DNA from: UBA822 sp036336795
GTDB lineage: Bacteria; Gemmatimonadota; Gemmatimonadetes; Longimicrobiales; Gaopeijiaceae
Length of the DNA: 64,000 bases
Assembly (NCBI GenBank): GCA_036336795.1
Contig: JAYZFL010000044.1
Location: 1 to 64,000 of the forward strand
Direction: 5' to 3'
Position 1 is the first letter of the stretch, and the number at the start of each line of letters is the position of its first letter. Shown here piece after piece: positions 1-8,650 of this stretch. The notes below the pieces were generated by a model. That model made no database searches. It was not told the DNA's origin and worked only from the letters and a program-made list of their open reading frames with translations. Made by a program: the position numbers and the translations under genes.

Positions 1-432
1 TCGGCGATCATGAAGGCTCCTTCACCACTCTCTCGTGTTCAACGGGAAATGATTGCGGTAGTCGTCTCCGCAGAACTTGGTTGCCGCTACTGAACACAGG
101 CACATGCGCATGACCTCCGGGAAGAGGTCGAGGAACTGTTCAACAACACGGACGATGCGGACACCTTTGTTCACCAAGTTGTAAGGGATTGGAGAAAGGC
201 GGCTCTTTCGGAGGCTGACAAGAAGCTCCTTGAGCATTCTGTGACCTTAACGAGAGAGCAGGGGCGTGTCACGGCAGCTGACGTGAATAACCTTCGATCT
301 CACGGATTCGACGATATAGCGATTCACGACGCCACCCAGGTCGTAGCCTATTTCAACTATGTTACCCGAATCGCGGACGGCTTGGGAATCGATTCTGAAG
401 ATTTCATCCGCCCTTGGGGTGAATTTAGCTAA
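1..432 (+). CDS. AhpD-like peroxidase-related selenoprotein, 3' part (left edge)
   Basis: This is the C-terminal part of a carboxymuconolactone decarboxylase/AhpD-like peroxidase-related protein; its 5' end (roughly 50 codons, judged from the paralogue at 53187) is outside the window. Frame 1 is open from base 1 to the TAG-type stop at 430-432 except for one TGA at 91-93. That TGA sits at the second position of the family CxxC motif: the residues read GCRY, then TGA, then TQAHAHDLR. Glu 15 residues before and His 4 residues after the TGA match the AhpD proton relay (Glu118, Cys133, His137 in the mycobacterial enzyme). Downstream residues such as VVAYFNYVTRIADGLG are typical of the family. I infer selenocysteine at the TGA. 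An alternative is a nonsense-mutated pseudogene, but the intact downstream frame and the identical TGA in the paralogue argue against it. AhpD proteins act as thiol oxidoreductases in peroxide defence; the substrate here is unknown. Confidence 0.82.
112..129 (+). promoter_or_regulatory. SECIS-like hairpin after in-frame TGA
   Basis: GACCTC (112-117) pairs perfectly with GAGGTC (124-129), leaving the six-base apical loop CGGGAA. The loop begins 24 bases after the TGA at 91-93. Bacterial SECIS elements lie inside the coding region just downstream of UGA, with an apical loop roughly 16-37 bases away that contains a GG or GU. This hairpin meets those rules. It is a prediction by eye without folding energies. 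Confidence 0.6.
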
Positions 433-511
433 CCTACGAGCAACAGTCGCCAACATTGCGATACTTGACTAACGTCAATGAAGTGACGGCGACAATTCAT
501 TCGGAGGGTGA

Positions 512-1225
512 TTGAGCGCTTTTGCTCAGGGGGCCACAGCAACACGTCTTGAGCAGCTAAATTTTCGTGTTGTACGCTGCAGGCGTTGCCCGCGGCTCCT
601 CGATTGGTGTGCTCGGGTCGCCACCGAAAAGAGGGCTGCCTACAGCCATGAGCCCTATTGGGGTCGACCGGTTTCATCCTTTGGAGATCCGGAGGCTTCG
701 ATACTCATCGTCGGCCTTGCTCCCGGAGCGCACGGTGCCAACCGAACAGGTCGTATGTTTACCGGGGATCGCTCCGGAGATTGGTTGTTCAGAGCCCTCC
801 ATCGAGCCGGTCTTGCGAGCCAAGCTGATAGTCGCAGGGTTAATGACGGCTTGAGCCTTAAGGGGGTGTATATTACGGCGGCCGTTCGCTGTGCTCCGCC
901 GAAGAATCGCCCAACTCCGACCGAACGAGATCGGTGCCGACCGTTCCTTGAAGAGGAGCTCGATATCTTAGTTAATACCCGAGTGATTGTGGCTCTTGGA
1001 GGATTGGTGTTCAGTCAACTCTTGAAGATCTTCAGGGGGCGTGGGGAGGTGATCCCTCTGCCTTCGCCCAAGTTTTCGCACGGAGTCGAAGTCCAGCTTG
1101 AGCGAGCCATTATCTTGGGCTCCTATCACCCGAGCCAACAAAACACGTTCACCGGAAAGCTCACTGAGCCGATGTTCGATGCCATTTGGGAACGTGCTCG
1201 GCACCTGACCGTTAGGTTGGAATAA
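512..1225 (+). CDS. Type 5 uracil-DNA glycosylase (UDGb)
   Basis: This base-excision repair enzyme removes uracil, and in this family also some other deaminated bases, from DNA. The 237-residue product shows family motif 1 at residues 68-83 (GLAPGAHGANRTGRMF) and motif 2 at 204-212 (SYHPSQQNT, with the His at 206). Four cysteines at 23, 26, 127 and 142 fit the [4Fe-4S] ligands of thermophilic-type UDGs. The lack of a polar catalytic residue after GLAPG is characteristic of family 5. The start is TTG at 512, with GGAGG at 503-507 just upstream; no ATG is available nearby. It lies 79 bases after the AhpD-like gene and shares its direction, so co-transcription is possible but not shown. Confidence 0.93.
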   Translation: MSAFAQGATATRLEQLNFRVVRCRRCPRLLDWCARVATEKRAAYSHEPYWGRPVSSFGDPEASILIVGLAPGAHGANRTGRMFTGDRSGDWLFRALHRAGLASQADSRRVNDGLSLKGVYITAAVRCAPPKNRPTPTERDRCRPFLEEELDILVNTRVIVALGGLVFSQLLKIFRGRGEVIPLPSPKFSHGVEVQLERAIILGSYHPSQQNTFTGKLTEPMFDAIWERARHLTVRLE

Positions 1226-1249
1226 CTCTACTGTAGGTCAAAGGGAGAC

Positions 1250-2470
1250 ATGATGTCCCAGGATATGAACAGGCGGAAGTTCGTCCGGGCCGCGACGCTC
1301 GGGATTGCAGCAGGAGCCTCCGGGCCCGTAGCCATACGCGAAGCCGGTGCGGCCACCTTTTCAGAGGGGGCTCCCTGGGTCTACACACCTCAGCTAGTTC
1401 GTCCGGTAGTCATCTCTGACCTGAGCGGCATACGTTATCGAAACGGGGGCCCGCAGAGCGCTGTCGAACGAGCCTTCGAGGGAATCACTTCCGGAGAGGA
1501 TGTACTTGATGCACTCATCGCTGGCGTGAACATCCCGGAGTTGGATCCTGAGGAATCTGGTATAGGGTTTGGTGGCCTACCTAATTCTGACGGTATCGTT
1601 CAGTTGGACTCTTGTTGTATGCACGGACCGAAGAAGTGGGCCGGCGGGGTCGCTTCGCTTGAGGGAGTTCGCACGCCGTCCCTCGTGGCCAAGGCAGTGA
1701 TGGAGTTCACGGATCACCATCTTTTGGCGGGGGCCGGTGCTCAGCAGTTTGCACGACAACTCGGTTTTCTGATCGAGGACGACCTGAATACTGAAAAGTC
1801 CCGCTCGCTCTGGCTCGACTGGAAACGCCGTATCGATCCGTCCCACTTTCTCGATCCAAGACTCCGCGGATCGAGGAATGGAAAGCCCGGGGCCGGTGAT
1901 CCATTGCCTGAAGAGTTGGCCGCTAAGAGGACCGCTTTCTATGACGCGGGATTGGAGATGGTGCGCGAGGGACTGATCGAGGAGCACAGCTTCTGGGGAA
2001 CGGTCAATTGCGACGGCATCTCTCCTCAGGGAGACATCTGCGGCGTGACGACGACGTCCGGACTATCATGGAAGATTCCCGGACGAGTTGGCGATTCACC
2101 CATCCTCGGTGCTGGCCTCTACGTGGATGGTGAAGTGGGTGCGGCAGGTTCCACCGGGCGAGGGGAGGCTAATCTCTTCAACCTCTCCTCCTTCTTGATC
2201 GTTGAAAGCATGAGACAGGGATTGAGTCCGAAGGACGCGGGGATGGTTGCATTGCGCAGGATACAGGAGAATACGGTCGAAGAGAGACTCCTGAATAGTC
2301 AGGGGCTTCCAGCCTTTGACGTGCGCTTCTTCATCTTGAACAAAAGAGGAGACCATGCCGGTGTAGCCATGTATGGTGCTCGAGAGAGCAATATCATGGC
2401 CGTGTGCACGGAAAATGGGGCGGAGGAAGTGCAAATGGATGGGCTATTAGAGGGATCTCCGAGCGACTGA
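1250..2470 (+). CDS. N4-(beta-N-acetylglucosaminyl)-L-asparaginase, Tat-exported
   Basis: This is an N-terminal-nucleophile hydrolase of the aspartylglucosaminidase/isoaspartyl peptidase family; family members cleave the GlcNAc-Asn bond or act on asparagine-type amides after autoproteolysis. A twin-arginine signal is evident (NRRKFVRAA at residues 8-16, followed by a short Ala/Gly-rich hydrophobic stretch), so the enzyme is probably folded and then exported. The likely autocleavage site is Gly250-Thr251 in FWGTVNC, which would make Thr251 the nucleophile. The segments GDICGVTTTSG and GRVGDSPILGAGLYVD are family hallmarks. Two ATG codons (1250 and 1253) follow AGGGAG at 1242-1247; the second has the better spacing. 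The exact substrate cannot be read from sequence. Confidence 0.88.
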   Translation: MMSQDMNRRKFVRAATLGIAAGASGPVAIREAGAATFSEGAPWVYTPQLVRPVVISDLSGIRYRNGGPQSAVERAFEGITSGEDVLDALIAGVNIPELDPEESGIGFGGLPNSDGIVQLDSCCMHGPKKWAGGVASLEGVRTPSLVAKAVMEFTDHHLLAGAGAQQFARQLGFLIEDDLNTEKSRSLWLDWKRRIDPSHFLDPRLRGSRNGKPGAGDPLPEELAAKRTAFYDAGLEMVREGLIEEHSFWGTVNCDGISPQGDICGVTTTSGLSWKIPGRVGDSPILGAGLYVDGEVGAAGSTGRGEANLFNLSSFLIVESMRQGLSPKDAGMVALRRIQENTVEERLLNSQGLPAFDVRFFILNKRGDHAGVAMYGARESNIMAVCTENGAEEVQMDGLLEGSPSD

Positions 2471-2662
2471 TGGATTTTTCTAGACTTCGTCGATGGTGCG
2501 GATCAGATCTCCACGTCCTCTGCTATCCGAATTAGTGACGCGTTCGCATCATAGGGGCTAGGGGGTGGGTTCCGGTGGCGTTTTAGACTGTATACAATGA
2601 CATCCAAGAGCTTCCGAGCAGTGGAGCCGACCATCCCATCTCTTGATCGAGTGGAGTACTTG

Positions 2663-3781
2663 ATGCTGTGTAAAACTTCCGAAATCTTCAGGGGCCTCTT
2701 GGCCGTATCCTCTCTATCTGTCTACTGGGGGGCCGTCCCGCTCGTTTCCCAACAGATGACCGTGGAGGAATATGAGCCACGGAGTACGCTTGTCGTTCCC
2801 GAAAACGTTCTGACTCGAGCTCGCTTTCCGTTTGTGGACATCCATGGACACCAGATGGCGATGGCGATGTCGTCGGAGGATGTGGAGCGACTCGTGGGAG
2901 AGATGGACGACCTTAATATGGCCGTAATGGTCAATCTCTCTGGAGGGAGTGGGGAAAGGCTTGTAAATGGCCTGGAGAATATGGCGCGAAACCACGAGGG
3001 GCGGTTCATCTTCTTTGCCAACGTCAACTTCCAGGGTGTTGGAGAGGTGGGTTGGGGGGAGGAGGCTGCAGCGCAACTGGAACAGGATGTTCAAAATGGC
3101 GCAGCGGGACTAAAGATCTTCAAAAATCTCGGGCTTAGCGCTCGTGACACGGATGGCAACAGGATTTCCGTGGACGACCCGCGTCTGGATCCCATCTGGG
3201 CCAAGGCTGGAGAGTTGAGTATTCCGGTGCTGATCCATTCAGCAGATCCGGCGGAATTTTGGCGACCATACGATCGGTTCAACGAACGTTGGCTTGAGTT
3301 AACCCTTCGACCGCAGCGGATTCAGCCCCCTGGCAAGAGCGCACCCTTCGAGCAGATCATCGGGGAGCAGCACAATCTCTTCCGTAGCCACCCGAACACG
3401 AACTTCATAGCTGCGCATTTGGGTTGGTTAGGCCACGATCTGCAGAGGCTCGGAGCGCTTCTTGATGAGATGCCAAACGTGAATGTCGGGCTTGGAGCGG
3501 TGATCTATGAGTTGGGAAGGCAACCCCGCTTCGCCAGAGAGTGGCTTACTCAGTATCAGGATCGTGTGCTGATGGGTAAAGACGCCTACGATCAGGAGGA
3601 GTTCCACACGTATTTCCGCGTCTTCGAAACAGCTGATGATTACTTTAAATACTACCGGCGGTACCACGCTTTTTGGCCAATGTATGGCCTTAATCTCCAG
3701 GGCGACGTCCTCAGAAAAATCTACTATCAGAATGCTCTGAGACTTGTTCCTAAGATCGATCGGTCGCTCTTTCCGAGCTGA
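2663..3781 (+). CDS. Secreted amidohydrolase family 2 (PF04909-type)
   Basis: This is a metal-dependent TIM-barrel hydrolase of the amidohydrolase-2 group. Motifs in order are DIHGH (the HxH metal pair, residues 59-63 from the chosen start), LKIFKNL, the His in VLIHSADP, the His in NFIAAHLGW, and the Asp in LMGKDAYD near the C-terminus. I start at ATG 2663 because GGAG at 2653-2656 is well spaced and the resulting N-terminus is a plausible signal peptide (a hydrophobic stretch ending near PLVSQ). An upstream ATG at 2597 would add 22 polar residues. Family members include decarboxylases and lactonases; no specific substrate can be assigned. The protein is probably periplasmic or surface-associated. 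Confidence 0.85.
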   Translation: MLCKTSEIFRGLLAVSSLSVYWGAVPLVSQQMTVEEYEPRSTLVVPENVLTRARFPFVDIHGHQMAMAMSSEDVERLVGEMDDLNMAVMVNLSGGSGERLVNGLENMARNHEGRFIFFANVNFQGVGEVGWGEEAAAQLEQDVQNGAAGLKIFKNLGLSARDTDGNRISVDDPRLDPIWAKAGELSIPVLIHSADPAEFWRPYDRFNERWLELTLRPQRIQPPGKSAPFEQIIGEQHNLFRSHPNTNFIAAHLGWLGHDLQRLGALLDEMPNVNVGLGAVIYELGRQPRFAREWLTQYQDRVLMGKDAYDQEEFHTYFRVFETADDYFKYYRRYHAFWPMYGLNLQGDVLRKIYYQNALRLVPKIDRSLFPS

Positions 3782-3810
3782 GCATTGGGTCTGTATCGGA
3801 CTAACCGAAG

Positions 3811-4062
3811 ATGAGGCGAGCCCGTATTCCTACGACGATCGTGGCACAGTTCCACTATCGACATGAGGCGGAACTCGCACGCGGATATCTGCAGGACGCG
3901 GGAGTGCGTTCGACCCTATTAATCGACGATGCGGGTGGAATGGACGTCGGAATGGCTTTCGTGAATCCCGCTCGATTGGTCGTTCGGATGCGGGACGAAT
4001 CGCTAGCCCGACATCTACTGACTGACGTCGGAATGTCCAAGAATATCACGAATCAGAAGTGA
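3811..4062 (+). CDS. DUF2007-like small protein
   Basis: This 83-residue protein resembles the DUF2007 / putative signal-transducing family (PF09413): a short ferredoxin-like domain with the typical pattern VAQFHYRHEAELARGYLQ, then a middle beta segment and VVRMRDESLARHLL. Family members are found alone or fused to other domains, and their biochemical role is not established. The gene begins 30 bases after the amidohydrolase and may be co-transcribed with it. There is no signal peptide or membrane segment, so a cytosolic location is likely. Confidence 0.7.
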   Translation: MRRARIPTTIVAQFHYRHEAELARGYLQDAGVRSTLLIDDAGGMDVGMAFVNPARLVVRMRDESLARHLLTDVGMSKNITNQK

Positions 4063-4189
4063 GGCTGACGTTAGTTCTCGGCTCCATACTCGTGATTGGG
4101 TGCTCTTACGAAACCGGTTCGGACCCGAGTCTTGGAACTAACGGTCGGTGGCACCAAGAGAGAAGAAACAGAGCTCTTCTATGTTCTTG

Positions 4190-4618
4190 TCAGCCCTCCA
4201 ACGCTGTGACATCGCTCAGGAGTGTAAAGCCCATCTCCTCGTCCGCCATCATCTGAACGTAATCGATCCAAATCCGGGTCGGATACCCCCGTCCGGGGTC
4301 GAACTCTACTTGTACCTCGTGCGCGTCTCGGTCGTACGCATCCTGCACGAGATCGAAAAGGCCATCGATTGTCCTGAAAGTCTCGGGGTCACGCGCTACC
4401 TCCGATGCGAGTTCGGTGACACCGGTTATGACTCCATCCTTAACGGTTACCCGAACATCGCCCCGAAACTGGCAGTAGCAGACTCTGCTAACATCAAACG
4501 TGTAGTCTGTTAGGCGTTGGGTTTCCCAGAGTGTTCGGTAGTCAGCCAGGTCGTTTTCAGGCGTAGTCGGGCTCGCACATGCTCCGAGCAGTAGCAGAGT
4601 CGTTAGTCGGATTCGCAT
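4190..4618 (-). CDS. DUF6174 family lipoprotein
   Basis: This is a small lipoprotein. From the ATG at 4618 the product begins MRIRLTTLLLLGAC, a signal peptide with lipobox LLGAC, so Cys14 would be the lipidated residue. The mature part shows the DUF6174 pattern: a YTFDVSRVCYC segment, VRVTVKDGVITGV, TIDGLFDLVQDAYD and FDPGRGYPTRIWID. An upstream in-frame ATG at 4645 would add nine polar residues before the signal and is less likely. The domain's function is unknown. The gene is convergent with the DUF2007-like gene. Confidence 0.82.
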   Translation of the reverse strand: MRIRLTTLLLLGACASPTTPENDLADYRTLWETQRLTDYTFDVSRVCYCQFRGDVRVTVKDGVITGVTELASEVARDPETFRTIDGLFDLVQDAYDRDAHEVQVEFDPGRGYPTRIWIDYVQMMADEEMGFTLLSDVTALEG

Positions 4619-4723
4619 CACACTCAAATCACAAATCATTGGCATTATTCAAAGCTGTCCAGCTTAGGGGGATTAGCTGGCAGGACTACAGTCAAAAAAC
4701 TCCCTGCCACCCTCACTCTGCGG

Positions 4724-6433
4724 CTAATGGTGGTAGACGGCGCTGAAGCGCTCCCGTTGCTCCGCGCTGCCCATGGTGACGAGCGTCGAGCCCTTAACTA
4801 GCGTTTGGTCGAGCGACAGATTTGTGACCACCTTCCCGTCCTTCTGGACGCCGATCACGTTCAGGCCGGTGCGCGCGCCGATCCCTGCGTCGGTGAGCGT
4901 CTTGTCGGCGAGCGACTCCGGGAGCGGCACGTAGAAGAGATCAACGCCCTCGCCCAGCACGATGAGCTCCCGTCCCTGCACGATCGAGGACACCGTCTGC
5001 ACCCCTACGGACGCGTAGCTCAAGACGAAGTCGGCGCCTGCGCGCTGGATGGCCTCGACGTTCCGCTCGTGCGTGACCCGCGTGAGGATACGCGCGTTGG
5101 GATTGAGCCGCCGGCAGTACACCGTCAGGTAGACGTTCATCGCATCGTCGTGCGTCGTGAGCAGGATGCACGGCGTCTCGGCGATCCCCGCTTCGTCAAG
5201 TACGTGCCGGTCGGCGGCGTCGCCCAGAAACGACCGGTCGGAAATGCTCGCGATTTGCGGCTCCAGTTCCGGGTTGCGTTCCACCATATGCACGGGGATT
5301 CCCCGCCGCTTGAGGGCCACAGCGGCGGCCCGCCCCACCTTGCCGCCGCCGACGATGAGCACCGGATTCGGATTGGGGTCGTAAATCACGAGCACTTCGT
5401 CCAGCTCCGAGATCTGCTCAGGTGTACCGATCACGACCGGTACGCTGAGCGGCGAGAGTTCGAGATCCGGCCGAGAGGGTAGGAACCGCCCTCGCTCCCA
5501 CACGCCGACGATCGTGACCCCGGTAAACTCACGCAACTGTGTGTCACGGATGGTCCGGTCCTGGAACGGCGTGTTGTGCACCGGGAACTCGGCTAGCAGC
5601 AGGTGATGGAACTTGCCGATCACGTTGGCGCGCGACGTCCCCGCGCTCACCCGGTTAGCGAGGTGCTCGCCGAGTTGGTGGATGAGCGGCAGCACGTGCG
5701 TGGCGCCACTGAGTTCCAGCACGTCGATCGAGTCTTCCGCTTCGACTAGCGCGACAACAGGCACCGAATCGGACAGCTCGCGCACGGTGAGGACAATGTT
5801 GGAATTGACCGTGTCCGATGCGTTGGCTAGGAGGAGGCGAGCCCGTGCCACTTCAGCGGCTCGATAGGTCTCGACGGAGTCGATCTCGCCTGTGAAGACC
5901 GGCACGCCGACATCCTGCATGTGCATCGCAAGGTCGGCGTCAGGCTCGATCACATAGACTGGCACATCCGCCAGTTGAAGGTGGCGGATGAGCCCCGGCG
6001 CAATAGCATCGTTGGCGCAAATCAGCACGTGACCCGCGAGACCTTCCGGCACCAACTGGAGCGAGCGGATGCGGCTGCGGCTCCGCTGCTCGAGCCACGG
6101 GGCGTACACAACTCGAATGAAGAGAAACGGGAGGATGATGAGGAGCAGCACCATGCCGGTCAGCAGCACGAGGGTGCTGAACGCGCGGCCCAGGTCGCTC
6201 TCGAACGTGATATCACCGAAGCCGAGCGTGCTCATCACGGTGAGCGCCCAATAGACTCCCGTGAACCACGAGTGGTCCTGACCCTCCCCCGCCATGATCA
6301 CTTGGAACAGCCAGCCGTAGAGCAAAACGACCGCGACTAGGAGGGCCACGTATTTTGCCAACGGCGCAAGCTGCCAGCGCAGTTTAGTCTCCCCCGCGAG
6401 CAGCGTGGCCAGATGGGAGCCGGTGGTCTTCAT
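4724..6433 (-). CDS. Potassium channel with two RCK (TrkA-N/TrkA-C) modules
   Basis: This is a 569-residue two-transmembrane channel. TM1 lies at about residues 28-48, the pore helix and filter at 57-77, and TM2 at 84-110. The filter is TLGFGD (69-74), a variant of the usual T-V-G-Y/F-G-D signature and still consistent with potassium selectivity. Two tandem RCK modules follow: the first starts at GHVLICAND with a degenerate nucleotide motif, and the second at VLIVGGGKVGRAA, a classic GxGxxG, with a TrkA-C-like segment at the end. These domains gate channels in response to nucleotides or cations. Several rows of this gene are 60-73% GC, above much of the surrounding DNA, which may indicate transfer. 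Confidence 0.9.
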   Translation of the reverse strand: MKTTGSHLATLLAGETKLRWQLAPLAKYVALLVAVVLLYGWLFQVIMAGEGQDHSWFTGVYWALTVMSTLGFGDITFESDLGRAFSTLVLLTGMVLLLIILPFLFIRVVYAPWLEQRSRSRIRSLQLVPEGLAGHVLICANDAIAPGLIRHLQLADVPVYVIEPDADLAMHMQDVGVPVFTGEIDSVETYRAAEVARARLLLANASDTVNSNIVLTVRELSDSVPVVALVEAEDSIDVLELSGATHVLPLIHQLGEHLANRVSAGTSRANVIGKFHHLLLAEFPVHNTPFQDRTIRDTQLREFTGVTIVGVWERGRFLPSRPDLELSPLSVPVVIGTPEQISELDEVLVIYDPNPNPVLIVGGGKVGRAAAVALKRRGIPVHMVERNPELEPQIASISDRSFLGDAADRHVLDEAGIAETPCILLTTHDDAMNVYLTVYCRRLNPNARILTRVTHERNVEAIQRAGADFVLSYASVGVQTVSSIVQGRELIVLGEGVDLFYVPLPESLADKTLTDAGIGARTGLNVIGVQKDGKVVTNLSLDQTLVKGSTLVTMGSAEQRERFSAVYHH

Positions 6434-6551
6434 ACAGATATGTTAGAACGTGGACAGCCCGAGGGCGAGAATCGCCAATGCTTCTCCTACAGCACGGGAG
6501 CGGTAACATTGTGGGTAATGTTCACAAATTGTGGGCGTACAGATAGTCCGT

Positions 6552-6574
6552 AAGTAATTGTAATACAATCACTT
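6552..6574. repeat. 23-bp near-perfect inverted repeat, possible operator
   Basis: AAGTAATTGTA (6552-6562) and TACAATCACTT (6564-6574) form an 11-base inverted repeat around a single central A, with one mismatch. It lies between the channel gene start and the end of the M55 peptidase gene, both on the minus strand, where a promoter for the channel would sit. No T-tract follows on either strand, so a repressor-binding site fits better than a terminator. I cannot name the regulator. Confidence 0.4.
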
Positions 6575-6592
6575 AGCACTGCGCACGCAGGA

Positions 6593-7519
6593 CTAGGGCG
6601 TCAAGGAACTCGAGTACCTGCCCACGAACTGTAGGAAGGTGGAGATCTGCACGATGTCTTCTCCGATAAAGCGAACCGTGTGAGCGTCGATCCTTTCAAC
6701 TTCAGAGAGATAGCTCAGTACTTCGGCGGGCATATAGCTCTTGAAGGTTAGGTCGAGTTGCACCGGCGTATCGAGTTGGTACGGTTGAAATTCGCTGAGT
6801 CGCTCGAGAGCCCGGGTAACTTTCTCCCCAATGAGCTCGTAAGAGGCTGCTGGCATCATGGTCTTGGCTGAGTGGAATCCGTAGCTCCATTTGACGGTGG
6901 CCCCCTCCAACGGTCCCAAGAGCCCCTGAGCTTCTTCAACGATGGCGTCGTCACCAGAAATCATTACAACGGGCACGCCGAAATGGCCGGCGATCGCTGC
7001 ATTAATTCCGGCTTCGGGCATGGGTATGTCGTTGAGTAACACGGCCGCGTAGTTGGCGCTCGACATTGTGTGAGCGCGAACGCCCCTCGGATTCGTCGTG
7101 CTGGAGTGATATCCAATGAAGATGGCGGCGTCGAACGTCCCGTCGATGCCCTGCATCATACCAAGAGGCCGGGGCCAGGAACGCACCAACATGATGTCGT
7201 CTGGCAGTTCCTCGATGAGGAGGTTTTCTCCATTACCATGAGAGTCACTGACGACGAACTCGGTAGCGCCTGCGGAACGAGCTGCGTCGATGGCTGCGTT
7301 CACTTCGGCGGTCATGAACTGCCGAAAACGGGAATATTCAAAGCCGCCGGGACCGAGCTGATCACTCGTCACAGCCCCGACAACGCCCTCCATGTCAGCT
7401 GAGATGTAGACCTTTAATCCGCTCTGAGCTTTAACCTGGAGGGGCACGAGCGTGATTGCGATCAAGGCGAAAGTGGTAACCAAGCTACAGGCATATTCCA
7501 TCCGATTGTTCTTTATCAT
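6593..7519 (-). CDS. Exported M55 family D-aminopeptidase (DppA-like)
   Basis: This is a zinc peptidase of the DppA family, whose characterised members hydrolyse D-Ala-containing dipeptides. The core begins LKVYISADMEGVVG, where Asp and Glu are metal ligands, followed by VVSDSHGNG and FIGYHSS with further ligands. I start at ATG 7519 because GAGGA lies just upstream and the product then has a signal peptide ending near VKAQ; an in-frame upstream start at 7603 would add 28 non-conserved residues. An exported form suggests recycling of peptidoglycan or environmental D-peptides in the periplasm. Confidence 0.85.
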   Translation of the reverse strand: MIKNNRMEYACSLVTTFALIAITLVPLQVKAQSGLKVYISADMEGVVGAVTSDQLGPGGFEYSRFRQFMTAEVNAAIDAARSAGATEFVVSDSHGNGENLLIEELPDDIMLVRSWPRPLGMMQGIDGTFDAAIFIGYHSSTTNPRGVRAHTMSSANYAAVLLNDIPMPEAGINAAIAGHFGVPVVMISGDDAIVEEAQGLLGPLEGATVKWSYGFHSAKTMMPAASYELIGEKVTRALERLSEFQPYQLDTPVQLDLTFKSYMPAEVLSYLSEVERIDAHTVRFIGEDIVQISTFLQFVGRYSSSLTP

Positions 7520-7654
7520 TGGGTCCTCACTTGATGGACATCCTTCTGACGGGCTATTCCACACGTCTCCGGCCTTCTCAATGGACAGGAGATTACCTGA
7601 CAATGACGCTGGTGTCGATGGGCCCTGAACGGCTTAGGGAGAACTCCTAAGCTC

Positions 7655-8650
7655 TTACTCTGTAGAGTCTGTATCTGACGGCGAGCGTAACCTATTGGCG
7701 AACCTATCTAGGATTGAGGCCACGGGCTCGATACTCCTTATGCCTGCTACGCTTCGGCCGGCTTGCCAGTAATCTCCGGTCGCACCTGCGGAGCGTAGTG
7801 ATCGTTTCAGCTGCCGGAGAGAACGCAGTGCATAAATCATCCGCATCCAGTGCTTTGTGCGGCGGCCACGTAGCATCCAACGGGCCACGGGGCCGGCACG
7901 GAGACCCAAACTCCGGATGAAAGGTGTATCGATCACAGCCACCGGGATCCCGGTCAACCGCTCACTATGGACAATGTTCTTCTCGTGTGCATCTACGATG
8001 GCTTGTTTGTACTCTGGGCTCGCGGTGCACTCGTCGGTGGCGATGAAGCGGGTTCCCATTTGGACTCCAGCATATCCCATCCGCAGGGAGTCAGCGAACT
8101 CATGCTCCGTGCCAATCCCTCCGGCGCATACGACCGGTAATCCGAGGTCGCAGACGTCGTCCAGAAGGGCTCGTGCGTCCAGGTGTCCGGAATGTCCTCC
8201 TGCACGGGTGTTAACCGCAATGAGTCCGTGAACCCCTGAGTCGATTCCCTTTTGGGCCCACTTTCGTTCGGTCACGTCGTGATAGACCCGTCCTTGGACG
8301 GTTTCTACCTTCCGAACGACCCAGTCGGGTTTCCCAAGCGACGTCACGAAAAATCGGACGCCTTCTTCAAGGGCGATATCGATCCACTGTTCCATTTGCC
8401 GTTGGTACGTCTTCGAAGACTGTTCGATTAGGGCGTTCATGCCGATGGGTCGGTCTGTCAGGGAACGAATCTTCTTAATACCGGAACGGAATTCATAGCC
8501 GTGTACATAAGTGAGTGAGATAGGTTGGAGCACACCTAACCCTCCGGCCTCGGAAGCCGCGGCGACTAACTCGGGGTTGGAGCAGGGATACATCGGCCCG
8601 CAGATGATGGGAACATTGATCCCAGCATCCTCCATCAGAGCGGTTTTCAA
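7655..8650 (-). CDS. Nitronate monooxygenase / FMN-dependent NPD-like oxidoreductase
   Basis: This TIM-barrel flavoprotein belongs to the 2-nitropropane dioxygenase family. NVPIICGPMYPCSNPELVAA opens the barrel, with the FMN-phosphate segments NTRAGGHSGH, CAGGIGT and QMGTRFIATDEC following. The C-terminal 70 residues are basic and less typical. The likely start is the TTG at 8650-8648, which overlaps the upstream gene's TGA as TTGA and has GAGG six bases ahead; an ATG at 8689 is also in frame but would overlap the upstream gene by 43 bases. The actual substrate is uncertain, because many relatives act on nitronates or as enoyl reductases. Confidence 0.85.
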   Translation of the reverse strand: MKTALMEDAGINVPIICGPMYPCSNPELVAAASEAGGLGVLQPISLTYVHGYEFRSGIKKIRSLTDRPIGMNALIEQSSKTYQRQMEQWIDIALEEGVRFFVTSLGKPDWVVRKVETVQGRVYHDVTERKWAQKGIDSGVHGLIAVNTRAGGHSGHLDARALLDDVCDLGLPVVCAGGIGTEHEFADSLRMGYAGVQMGTRFIATDECTASPEYKQAIVDAHEKNIVHSERLTGIPVAVIDTPFIRSLGLRAGPVARWMLRGRRTKHWMRMIYALRSLRQLKRSLRSAGATGDYWQAGRSVAGIRSIEPVASILDRFANRLRSPSDTDSTE

